DNA of 64,000 bases. Origin: Branchiostoma floridae (Eukaryota; Chordata; Leptocardii; Amphioxiformes; Branchiostomatidae). Position 1 is the stretch's first letter, and each line of letters starts with the position of its first letter. The stretch lies in contig NC_049992.1 in the NCBI RefSeq assembly GCF_000003815.2, positions 13,858,841 through 13,922,840 on the forward strand, in the 5' to 3' direction. The notes below the pieces were generated by a model that saw nothing but the letters and a program-made list of their open reading frames with translations, was not told the origin of the DNA and ran no database searches. A program made the translations under genes and the position numbers. Shown piece by piece: positions 27,774 through 38,461 of the stretch.

Positions 27774-30700
27774 TAGCGTTGAGCGTATACTTTCACATGT
27801 TCAAGGTGACCGACCTGATGGTAACAAAAGGTGGCCGCGCTTGATTGCTCGTCAGACATTACCTGATTTCCCACGTTGCCCGGTAATTAGCGGATAATTT
27901 GGTGTGATTGCAATGTTACTAACCTTGGGAGTAGAGCTGTCAGTCAAGCTCGCGTTAGTGAGCGACACTTGTGCCTTTTAGTCAAGGGAATTGGCAATGG
28001 GGCACCGACATGGGTCACTTTATGACACACGGCGACAGGCAATGTCACAGACCTGCATTTCCCAATTTCAGCGTTACTTTATAGAGTTAAAGAATATCTC
28101 TAGTTAAGGAAAGGACATTCCTGCTGACAAGTCAGTAGTAAACGAACGCCTTGTATCTTGTAGAAGCGGTCACATAGCTGTACTTAAAAGCTTTGCAATA
28201 AAAGATGCCACCCTCACGACGCACACACCAACGCACACATACATCATTTCTTACATCTATTGTTTAAACAATCGCCTCCCCATACCGGAAAGGCATCTTG
28301 AGTTTCAGTAATTCAAAGGACATGAGGACGAAGTTCGTAAATATAAAATGCCTAATTAAATTTTGAACGATTATATTGATTGAATTAAATGTTGCTTGAA
28401 TTTGAATGGGTGCATCTGATGTACAGTATTTAGTTACTTTTTAAATAACTGTATGATTATTGAATAACACAAAAACACAACAGTCTGAGGAGTTTAGCGG
28501 CATCTTATACAATGAATCCCTTCCTTCATTTGTTACTAATATTCTGAATGAAAGGCATTGTTTTTCGACTGAATTATGTGTGTATTTGGCTCTGAATGGC
28601 AATATTGACAGGTTTGTGATAGCAAAACCTGTATTATTTTCTCTTGGGACTTGTCTTAAATGAATAAGAATGGATAGGCGAACCCGCGAAGCAACAAATA
28701 AGATTAGTGTGGCCCTATATCGTCATAGCAGTTGTGATCGGTCAAACCTCCGCTTGGAAAATGTCAGCTCTCCCCTCCGGGAGACCATCAAGCCAGCAGA
28801 TAACGAGACAATCACGATAGTAGCATTCTGTGACCTCGCTCATCTGTCCTGTTACATTTGTGATGCTTCAGCTCTCGATTTAATTGCAAGAACATATCAG
28901 ATGAGTGGAATCTTCTTGAATCTACCCGAACATTACTGAGTTTTTTATTGCCTCTTGAATGTTATGCAATACACAGTGGTTCCACATTCAAGCAAACTGG
29001 CTTACATCAACGTTAATGTACGGCACCGCTGGACAGAACATTATAAATTAAGTATAACAGAAAACATATAAACTGGAACGTCAAATATACAGGAACAGAG
29101 ATGGACAGTTGAATTACAGCAAAGAAAACAACTTTGAGTTGATGTTAGGATTTGTGTTTACCAAAACATCTTCATCACCTTTGTTATTTTCCTTTAACAT
29201 TCAGTCCCTTACCTAGTCAGCCGTATAGGCAACATTGCGTTATACAATAGGTAATAACGGGGGACAAAGGTAAGAACAAAACAGTTTCTAAATATAGCCA
29301 ATATCATTTGACTATATCATGCCAAGAAGTATTGAAATACTCGTAAATCAAAAGCCTTTTGTGAATCACGGCACTTATTCTTATAACCAACTATTAACTA
29401 ACAAAAGATAATAGCTTGTGAGATGAACAAATTGTTTTGTACACAATACCATATTTTGAAGATGAGAATAGGACTGAAATGGACCTGGACATTAAAAAGA
29501 CTCCTTGCTAAAATAGGGGTTAAAATTAAAAGGAAGAAGGAACAGAAGGGAGGCTTAATTGTAATGTGCAATATGATCTGTGCACATCATTCAAAATTAG
29601 CAATTATTGTCAGCATTTCAAAAGTAATACCGGATGCTCTCTATAAAAACTTTGTGTACACACAGACACAGACACGCCCAAACAATGCTTCACTTCCTTT
29701 GGGTGAAGTAAACGTAGTTCGGTGTGAGGTGTCTTATTCGAGCTAACAGCCTCCCTTGACACCTCTACTTGTAGCAATGCTGGCAATTAACATGTCCTTG
29801 GAGAATAATGTACCGGTATGGGAATGTACTGTTGGAATAAAAAAACAAATTGCTGGCGGTGTAGAAGTTGGCAACAATAGTGTGCTCAAGTAGGTGCCGG
29901 GACAGCACCGTGCCCCCCTCCCCACTTCTGCCAGACTCTGATAGAACATGGTCAATTGACATCAACCTTTGCCAAACCTGTCTTCATGAGGAACTTGAAG
30001 CATAATAACTTGCAGGTCTCACTCCTCTTACCAGATAGGCGAAAGTTATTCTTATATTTTCCCTGCTGGGCTTCTTTCCCTGCAAGTGAAATGCACTCTT
30101 CCTACACCATCTGACTGAAATTAGTAGAACAGTTTACTTCCGAAATGGGAGGGGGTTGCTACAAAGAACGGCATGACATGCGCTCAATTGAACACGTGCT
30201 CTCTCATATTTCTGCATATTTATTCTCCTCTGCCGTGCAGGTTTGTGTTTTTGTAAGTCGTTTGCGTTTGCTACAGCCGTAAAGAACGCTACAATAACAG
30301 TCTGTAATCTAGTATTGATAACGAGCCACCCCACCCTTTGGCGGTAATGTACCGGTCCTTTGCATATCGTGGCGTAGGAGAATTGATAGGCGCGGGAAAA
30401 GCCGGTCCGAGTCACGCGCACTTGCTGTCGGCTCTTAGAAACGCTCGGGGCGCGAACAGCACAGACAAATATCCGGTCCAGACCACCACTGACGATGCAA
30501 GGTTGGTGGACTAGCGCTAGCGTCACGATGTTTTCTAAATGTAGGTGAGGTGAATCATTTGAATTGTATGGCGTCTCCTGAGCGGATATTCAATATAGTG
30601 TACTGCTCTTCTACATACGTAGCACATAATACGTCTTGTTTCACAAGGAACAGATTTTTGACAGTTTGAATAATAGAGTTTTGTCTTTCTTTTCCTTTGC

Positions 30701-31079
30701 CCTGCTGGCTGTGGTCCATCTATGACTTGTGTATTCCATGACATTGGTATTTTTAATGTAATCGTATATTCTGGTATTGCGGAAGCGATGGAGCCAAGTT
30801 CTTTGTTCACCAAACGTCAGTTTGTCAGCGGCATGAATGTGGTGCTGACCGATATACGAAACAATAGCAAACCGCAACCAACCAAACAAAGGACAGCATG
30901 GAAAAGCGTTAAGAAAATGGTGCTCTTTTTGGTGTGTTGGACTATCATATACATGACGTGGTTCTGTGCCCGTTTTGTGTCAACCTAACGTCAGACGGGC
31001 ATGATTGAGGCCTGGTATGGAACCACGGGACTCGACTTGGCTTTTTAGATAAATCACCAATGAGAGCGTTACTCGGTCG
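27774..31079. other. gene-free stretch
   Basis: About 3.3 kb with open frames up to 130 codons (30134-30526, minus), none recognisable. No confident feature. Confidence 0.5.
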
Positions 31080-31088
31080 CTAATACAG

Positions 31089-31268
31089 TACTCCTCCAAG
31101 CAGAGGTTAGGCTAGGGCTGTTTTTGACGATTTTTAGGCGTTTTCATCAGGCTTTCTATTTTGTACCGTTTTCTTGATGTCTCGCGGCCGCCCTATGAAA
31201 GAAAGCCGGAAGAAAACGCCTAACAAACGTCAACAAACAGCCGGTGCCTAACCTCTGCTTGGAAAGTA
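31089..31268. mobile_element. foldback MITE with 9-bp target duplication (CCAAGCAGA family)
   Basis: Almost the whole 180 bp folds back. The left arm runs TACTCCTCCAAGCAGAGG and on through GGTTAGGC, GGCTGTTT and TTAGGCGTTTTC; the right arm is its inverse, ending CTGCTTGGAAAGTA. A perfect 9-bp direct repeat CTAATACAG flanks it (31080-31088 and 31269-31277). Nine-base duplications are usual for Mutator-like elements, so that class is plausible. There is no open frame. Confidence 0.85.
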
Positions 31269-31310
31269 CTAATACAGCATGATCTTAACTTAAGATATCG
31301 AGAGCAACCA

Positions 31311-31441
31311 TTATCTCCAAGCAGATGTGTAATTTGGCTAGTCTTTTGATTGATCTTTACGGATGAAAATATGTACATACACAAAGGAGTCAAACTGCAT
31401 GTAAAAAATGCCAGGTGAACCATGTATCTGCTTGGAGATAA
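31311..31441. mobile_element. short TIR element with CTCCAAGCAGA termini
   Basis: Perfect 16-bp inverted termini, TTATCTCCAAGCAGAT and ATCTGCTTGGAGATAA, 131 bp apart end to end, only 42 bp from the foldback element at 31089. The terminal core equals that of the element at 17791. No clear target duplication. Confidence 0.7.
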
Positions 31442-32302
31442 GGTAGCTGTACCAGACACCACTCAAAGCCCGTCTGGTGATACCACATCCACTATGTAAT
31501 CTGCTCCATGTGACTTGTACGATTACCAATAATATATTTATGGCATGTTATCATCTATTTTAACACGAGTATATCTGTTATATTCTCCTGTGCATAGCGG
31601 GCAGAATCATTGGTTAGAATTCGTTTAATTCATACCGCAATTTTAGAGATGTGACAAGACGCTCCCTTTCTTTCTGCAGTTTTGATGAGTATCGATGCAG
31701 GTACAGTGATAAAACGTCCTCGTTTTATTTGACATAGACTATAGAAGTGACAAAATAAAACGTTTGGCAAGCCCTTCCTCATCTTTATGTAGATATTGGA
31801 ATGCTAAATCATTGCGATTTCTAATCTGTCTGTACTGTGTCTACGAAAGGAGGTTAACCTCCTTGGTCTACGTACTGCATCGTCCACAGAAAAGGGCAAC
31901 CAGGGCAAACATCCACCGGATGCCATAATACTGCCACACGATAGAAAAATACATGAATTTTAAGCGGTTCGAAGAGATGTACCAAGACAGCATCAGTAAT
32001 CCTCAGGTATACACATGTTTTGTTGTTAAACACAATCTTGAGAAGGCCTAAATAACAATACGTTTATGGTGTGGCGGTGTGGAATTTGATATTAGATCTG
32101 CTTGCTTTGTATATCAATAGGAATATGTGTTTGTCTGATTGTTTGTTTGTTTGTTTGTTTGTTTGTTTACTTGCTCGAATACAAACTTCAAATCATAACA
32201 TTAGTGTGCCCGACAAACCTTTCTATGGACATAAGTCCTCACGTGAAGTACACTGCCGGTACACGTGTAATGATTTCTTCGTGAATATAAATCACTGCCT
32301 TT
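31442..32302. other. intergenic with a palindrome and a (TTTG)n run
   Basis: Holds the perfect 18-bp palindrome at 31847-31864 (listed separately) and a TTTG microsatellite at about 32141-32168. No gene seen. Confidence 0.6.
31847..31864. repeat. 18-bp perfect palindrome AAGGAGGTTAACCTCCTT
   Basis: Self-complementary over all 18 bases and followed by GGT. Related foldback sequences ending CTCCTTGGT occur at 54482 and 58538. Confidence 0.8.
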
Positions 32303-32484
32303 CAGGTGGTATCTCACTGCACTTGGCACCGGTGTGGCACTGCGGGGTTCGAAAGATTACTCAACAATTTCTGAGATAAAGAACTAATTTCATACAAAAT
32401 CGGCGAAAGTAACACAACAGTGGCGCAGTGAACGAACCCCGCAGTGCCGCACCGGTGCCCCAAGTTCAGTGAGATACCGCCTTC
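32303..32484. mobile_element. long-TIR MITE, copy 2 of 3
   Basis: Starts AGGTGGTATCTCACTGCACT, then CACCGGTGTGGCACTGCGGGG. The inverse ends at about 32483 (GTGAGATACCGCCTT). Shorter in the middle than the other two copies. Confidence 0.87.
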
Positions 32485-33948
32485 AGATACCTTTATTAAA
32501 AAACGTTGTAAAGTGAGTAATCATCCTACTAATAGCCAGCGACAAGAAGTGCTCCTTGGGGAAGTGAAGCATCTCTAGTTGGTAATTAGTCTGATTCTGT
32601 AGTTGGAGCAGGATAGTCATCCCGGGCATCAATCTTTCTAGACTGAGCTTTCTGTGTTGCTGTACCTCTCGAGCTCAGTCACTCCAATTTCTCTTCACGT
32701 CTTCAGTGACGTGAAAATGTGACTGTACCGTATGTAGACACATTGTCTCGTTCAGGAATCCGTCTTGAAACGTCACTTCCGGTAGCCATCGCGCGCGCAC
32801 GATCGTTTTTATTACCAGCAGCACGTTTTGTCGCAACACTACTTTTTAGTCACCACCGCTTGAGAGCTATCAGGCGTGCTTGTTGTGTCGCAATGTAACA
32901 TGTAATTGACTTGAGTACCGATAGTTACATCCGCTAAGTATGGACTTTTTTTTACATAATTGAATACCGCGTGCTTGTCCAAGGTTACACAAGAGGACAA
33001 GAGGGTCACGATTATTACTCCATGATATATGGATGGCATCCGCGCGCATCAATTTTCAAAAAAACTTTCTCAGCCATACTGGGAATCGTACAAAGCAGCT
33101 GTAAAATGAACAAATGTATGCTATATATTGCAAAAAGAAAATCGGAAAAGTAACACTAATGTCATAGACTGCCTAAGTCGATTCGTAATTCAAAGAAGAA
33201 GATACAGAACAATAATCTGTGAGTTAAGTTATTTGATCAACCTTCCTGACCACTTAATGAAGACAACTTTTTTTCAAATTTTGGGGTCTAGTATAATCAA
33301 ATCCAAATGGCCTTACCTAACCATTTGGTATGAAGCGAAGTCTTCACACAAAAAGTTGAAAGTTTTGGGTGTCAAAAATCTTCTTTAAAAATGAAGGTTA
33401 TTTTCAGGCAAAGAAATCTTTGTAGCCTAAGCCTTGCGATCATGCAATGTTGGAGCATTTTGCTGTTGTGAATAGGTAATGTTAAGGCTCCATCTTTAAT
33501 TCAGGTTAATAAGATGATAATCATAACCCAGCCGTTTTGAGTAGGCCCCCGTATCCGTGTTACCGACTTTAATTCCACTAAAGGTCAGGGTTCTTTTCAA
33601 ACGGGTATTATCCATGGATAATGTGGGTTTTTTTCAGATCTTCTTAAAGATTGAAGAAGACGCTCAAAAATGAAGCTTTTTGTCTCTATTTGGAAGCCTT
33701 ACAAACTAGGAGGTATTTTTACTTTTGAATTCCGCAGCTGGTATTATGTCAGTTTTTCTAGATCTTGTGTTGGCACACATGGTAATGATGCCCCTTGCTG
33801 CTCTTGTGATGAATAGTATATTCAATGGATTTAACGATTAACGGCCTTATGAAATAGTATTGCAATGTTGCGCGTGTTTCGGCGCAATTGTTAGGGAATA
33901 CATTTTTGTAAATTTCATATTTTCAGCGCCAACACACATGTACAGAAA
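32485..33948. other. intergenic, nothing recognised
   Basis: AT-rich with no supported gene or repeat. Confidence 0.5.
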
Positions 33949-34045
33949 ATCTGTATCTGTATCTGTATCTATATAGCCGGTATAACCGCCATTCGGCGTA
34001 ACACACCAGCTTCGCAGGCACGCGGCGCGGCAGCAGCTGGTTATA
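33949..34045 (-). repeat. LINE 3' tail with GATACA repeats
   Basis: On the minus strand, the stop of the reverse-transcriptase fragment is followed by GTGTTACGCCGAATGGCGG, TTATACCGGC and GATACAGATACAGATACAG. Simple-repeat tails of this kind are common at the 3' ends of CR1/L2-like LINEs. A second copy is at 2224-2295. Confidence 0.75.
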
Positions 34046-34387
34046 TTACACTGAACGATCCGTCACACCTAACTTTTGCACATCTAACTGCAAGCGTTCT
34101 TTAAAACTATCCAGAGAAGATGCCCCTACTGTACTTGGTGATAACAAATTCCAATCTACGATAGTTCTGGGAAAATACGAATTTTTGAACACATCAATCC
34201 TAGCTTGGAAACTCTGGTACTTGAAGTCATGGCTGTTTCTTGTTCTTTTTTGAGCTGGTATTAGATACTTATCAGTCGGTACGTCCACCAGCTTATTGGT
34301 CATTTTGTACATCATGCAAAGTCTGGACATTTTCCTTCTGTCTTCAGCGCGTGCATTGTCTACATTTAGAACAGTACGTCATTATGC
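34046..34387 (-). pseudogene. 5'-truncated non-LTR reverse transcriptase, C-terminal part
   Basis: An open frame of about 110 codons with the C-terminal signature of invertebrate non-LTR reverse transcriptases: RLCMMYKMTNKLVDVP, then RTRNSHDFKYQSF, SYFPRTIVDWNLLSPSTVGA and SLDSFKERL. In intact elements this region follows the polymerase domain, which is absent here; the frame ends at an in-frame stop upstream. It is therefore a 5'-truncated insertion, not a functional gene. The frame itself is unbroken, suggesting moderate age. Confidence 0.8.
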
Positions 34388-35025
34388 TAAACCTGTTCCA
34401 ACATTAACCGCAAAAAATTGATTAATCCCCATCAACAATTGGTTACTAGTATGCCGTCGCTACATTCCATGAAAACTTATACAGAAGCCGGATCATACTA
34501 TTGCATATATAGAAGGGTTTGTAAAGAATGTATCTCCCAACATCACAGATTTAATGCCCTTGCAATAACCTACTTAAGAAAGAGATTACATTATTTGGAG
34601 GGAGCAGCTTGTTCCATGTCCATGTAAAATCATAGGAAACGCGAGGAACACACTTCTTAGCCATTAAGAACAATAGATAAAAAAGGGCAAGCCTCCTCAA
34701 ATTTCCTCATTGTTGTACATGTCACAATTGTGTCAAGGACATAATGGTGTTTGGATAAACGCCCTAAGCGTAAGTAGATATCGTTTATGTGAAGAACTTG
34801 AACATTTCTTGATTAGACATCAATACTACATGCTTAGTAAAATCATGCAAATGGCAATGATCCTTTCCCGTCGTGTAATAGCTAACGTGGCAGTGGTTTG
34901 TAAAAAGGGGGTTGCGGGGGGGGGGGGTTGGGCTAGAGGCAAATCAGACGGTCTTCTTGCATATCAACAGGTCGTAGTTCTAGCCCAGGCGTTGCTGTAA
35001 GATGATATGCGTATTACAGTAGATT
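34388..35025. other. intergenic with a G run
   Basis: A G-rich run lies at 34907-34928. No gene seen. Confidence 0.6.
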
Positions 35026-35110
35026 TGATTCGATTTATTACATATGTATAAAACATACAGCAAGGACTAACTAGCCGAAGGCCACTATGAAAGATGGCCC
35101 TGGTAAGTGA
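35026..35110 (-). repeat. probable LINE-type 3' tail
   Basis: On the minus strand: GGCCTTCGGCTAGTTAGTCC, then a TA-rich end with AATAAA (35034-35039). The layout resembles LINE 3' tails, but it could equally be the 3' UTR and poly(A) signal of the small open frame at 35230-35463. Confidence 0.4.
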
Positions 35111-35229
35111 ATGATATACAGTATATATTGGTAAAATTTGCTTCCGGCTCCGTGTTTTAAGTTTTCTTCAACAGTGCCCACTAGGTATGCTGTATTAGGA
35201 AAATCTCCTTAGATGGCCCCCAATTTATG

Positions 35230-35463
35230 CTAATTAAACAGATCCCCAGATCCTCTGGCTTTAAAGGTGACAAGGACGTTAGTGTCAGAGTGGATTTTCA
35301 TTCGCCGTCTTATCAGCACCAAGGACAGCCACGGGAAGACGGATGGAATAAACTTTCCGGGGTAAATCCCTCTTAAGCATGCGGCGCGAAACGGTTTACG
35401 AAAACCGCTCACAACTGCAATGATCAAGGATAAGGTTATTATCCCAGATTTTATTATCATCAC
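35230..35463 (-). CDS. possible small secreted protein, 77 aa
   Basis: Intronless open frame starting MMIIKSGIITLSLIIAVVSG, which has the n-, h- and c-regions of a signal peptide, with cleavage likely after VSG. The mature part is about 57 residues, basic, with one Cys and a tribasic RRR. On the minus strand a TATAAAAA box lies 96 bp upstream of the ATG (35559-35566), and AATAAA lies 191 bp past the stop (35034-35039). A six-codon upstream frame ends in TGA overlapping the ATG. I know no family. Alternatively an exon starts after the acceptor CATTGCAG near 35413. Modest confidence. Confidence 0.3.
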   Translation of the reverse strand: MMIIKSGIITLSLIIAVVSGFRKPFRAACLRGIYPGKFIPSVFPWLSLVLIRRRMKIHSDTNVLVTFKARGSGDLFN

Positions 35464-35558
35464 TCTTTTCTCGTTTTCATGGGTTTCAGTGGGCGAGCGG
35501 AGCAGGTGTTCAACTGTGCTTGAGCCGGTCTCTTTGTTGATTGGTCACAAATGCTGAG

Positions 35559-35566
35559 TTTTTATA
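35559..35566 (-). promoter_or_regulatory. TATA box candidate
   Basis: TATAAAAA on the minus strand, placed so that a transcript starting about 30 bp downstream would have a 5' UTR of about 65 nt before the ATG at 35463. Confidence 0.3.
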
Positions 35567-36263
35567 CTGAAGAAAGAATCCATGATACACATTATCTAAT
35601 CCTTTACAGAGGCTGAAAAATATTTATTGCCCAAAACTCCTCACTAGCCCTTGGTGGAAGTAGCAACAAGAGGACATGTTGAACTGTACGGACGAGGCCC
35701 CTTGAGCGAAGGACGCCCTGCTCTTTGAAGTGAATAACTCTTGATGTCTTCAGTCGACCTCGTCGGACGTGAAAAACAATTTGATTGATATTTAGTGTAA
35801 TCACGCGCCATCCTCACATGGACACCGTGTCTGCAGCTTTCAATTATGGCCTGCCAACGGTTCGCCTTTCAAATCCTGACCAATCAAACCCTTCAAATCA
35901 AACTGCCGTGCGTAGTTAAGCATGAAACAGGACTTAAAACGTGACCCGCCACATAACATAGAATTCATAATGAATAGCATGTTAACAACTTGAATCAGAC
36001 ATTCATTTCATGATTACCATTGGAAAGTGTCTTTCAACCATATCATCACCATATCAACCATATGTATCCATCTTTGATGTCGCCTACTTGGTTGACAATA
36101 TCCCAGTTAACACCGACATCATCGAAGTCTTATCTATAAATAGCCGTAGGAATGTTCATCATCAGAATTGTACTGTCTTGACCAGAATGACGTATTTTGG
36201 ATTCTCTGTTTGTTTTTGTGCAAATCCTGTAGACCTTCTACTGAGAGAGATCACAGTCATGTT

Positions 36264-36513
36264 TAGGCGGTGTCTCACTGCACTTGGGGCACCGGTACGG
36301 CACTGCGGGGTTCGAAAGATACTCAACAAATTTCAGAGATGAAGAACGAATTTTCTCACGTTTTGTGTATTTTGTTGTCTTCGAAGTAATGGTTTTACGT
36401 TGTACGTAATATCTTGATTATAAAAAAGATCGGCGAAAATAACGCAACAGTGCCGCAGTGAGCGAACCCCGCAGTGCCGCACCGGTGCCCCAAGTGCAGT
36501 GAGATACCACCTT
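36264..36513. mobile_element. long-TIR MITE, copy 3 of 3
   Basis: The best-preserved copy. The left end is AGGCGGTGTCTCACTGCACT then GGGGCACCGGTACGGCACTG; the right end is the inverse, ending AGTGCAGTGAGATACCACCTT. No open frame. Confidence 0.88.
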
Positions 36514-38023
36514 TTGCAGCGGTGACACAGAACAGCGAGAAGAATTATCGATCTGCCACGCCAGGTTGACTCTCGGGACTTACATAAGCCTAAGTACACA
36601 TACCATTAATGCCATTCACGGAGCCGCCGTGTGTGTCCATTAATATGTTCACCAACGGAAGACTTGAAGAAGACTCTATTATACTGCGAAAAGAAATGAC
36701 ACAGCATACGATTTAGAACCAAAGACAATTCCAATTAGCTTGCCCTCCCAACTAGAACCACATGCTGGGGAACCAAGACGTTTGCTTGAGAAACCGACTA
36801 CTTTAGATCTGCGCAAAAAAAGATGCCTAGGTCCGGGAAAATCTAAAGTAGTTCTTTCAATTGTGGAATGATGCATAGGACTAAACCACGCCATGGTTTT
36901 ACTTCAAAGAGAAAACCGTTGCGTTTTTATTGACAACTGATGTGCTTGCAATGGCTCACTGTGTACTCTGCTGTTACATCGCCTCATTAGTGCCATCTTA
37001 CCGGTATACCAAACAGGGCGCACCTAAATGGGCATATCTAGACGCCATTACTGATGAGCGGTAACAAGCACCCTGGTGTACAATTCTAGACATGGAGCAT
37101 ACAGCGTGGGGTTGTCAAATATGGAGAAATAAAAACACCATTGCATCCAGTGGGTGGTAAAAACTAACAACGTACACAAGAACATTCAGTTTGATAGATA
37201 CAATGGAAACTATGAAGAGAAAAGTAGCAAAACACGTAAGAAGACACACGTCAACATTATTTCTACTTCAGATGACACCGGATACAGTTATGGTAACAGC
37301 GTTATGCAGGAAGAAGAGTCTTTTCCTAGTATCCTCAATCTAAGACTTTCCATTTCTTCTTATATAGCAAAAGGGATCCTTGTCGCTCACAGCACGTCAA
37401 AACGTAATGTAGAGAGATAACCTTGGTGAAAGTGCTTGTAGGACAAGTTGGCACTCCACTGGTGCTATTTTGAGCGAACCTGCAATCGATCGTTACTTCT
37501 GAATCAGTTCATTGGCCACGTGATTGCAAATGATTACTTTGATACGAGCACGTCTGTGATTAAAGGACAGTTTTAAGAGGACAGGATGTCGACAAAGACT
37601 GGTATCTGATCAGAGTTGTAATTAGATCAAATAGCATGAATGGGTTACATATTTTTTACTTTATACTTCAGCTTTCAGACATTTTTCATTATTCTTCTGA
37701 TTGATGTTTTCTCCTGTCTTTATTTCTCACAGCAGGTTTCCCTTAACCTGATATTAGTAACGGAAAGTCACAGAAAGTGTTCTTTTAGAGGTCGAACGTT
37801 GCATTGCAAATTCTAAGGCACCTAACTCTTGAATTTTAGATTGGATATTAACGTCATTGTATTTCCGTTTCTTTAGACTGTTGTTTAAAATGACTTTCAA
37901 TAGTATGTCATCTCAAAGCGGATAACAATGGTGTTGATATCACAACATTTCCGATGTATATACAATATATGATGTGCGTATGTTAGCTGAGTTCAACAAC
38001 CTGAAGACCAGCAACGCATCATA
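36514..38023. other. intergenic, nothing recognised
   Basis: No supported gene or repeat. Confidence 0.5.
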
Positions 38024-38216
38024 GTACTGTAAATGCAGAAACTTTCGCGGTGGTTTAGTGTTCGCGGTTTTCGTGGTGGTCGCTTCACCGCGAACTTAAA
38101 ACCACCGCGAACAATCCATAGCAGTAAGAGATTACAGTGCATGGTGCTACCACGAAAAGCCATTTTGCCCGCTACCGCGAAATTAAATCCCCGCGAACTT
38201 AAATCCATTTACAGTA
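38024..38216. mobile_element. TIR element with CGCG-rich arms, about 190 bp
   Basis: Ends TACTGTAAATG and CATTTACAGTA are perfect inverses. Inside them lie several inverted CCGCGAAC / GTTCGCGG blocks. If the outer TA is the target duplication, as in Tc1/mariner-type insertions, the element proper starts CTGTAAATG. No open frame. Confidence 0.75.
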
Positions 38217-38461
38217 TTGTTTTTCATCCATACTAATAACAGGGCAATTAAGTGGGCCTATCCATCGTGTTTGTAAAACGGACAGGTACCTTTACACTTT
38301 GAATCAGAAGTTATATTTGTAAAAGTATCTCTTTTTGTGAAGAGTTATCTTAGAAGCTATATAGACATTCCATAGTAATATGAGACAAATCTACACGCCC
38401 CCTCAAATGATACGCATATGAATTTACCATTGATGTATTTTCACCTGTTTTTGTACACTAG

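Noticed and set aside
30134..30526. 130-codon minus-strand frame
   Set aside because: No domain or exon signals; composition not convincing.
36290..36320. GGGGTTCGAAAG, similar to a tRNA B box
   Set aside because: Part of the long-TIR MITE arm, repeated in inverted form; no cloverleaf around it.
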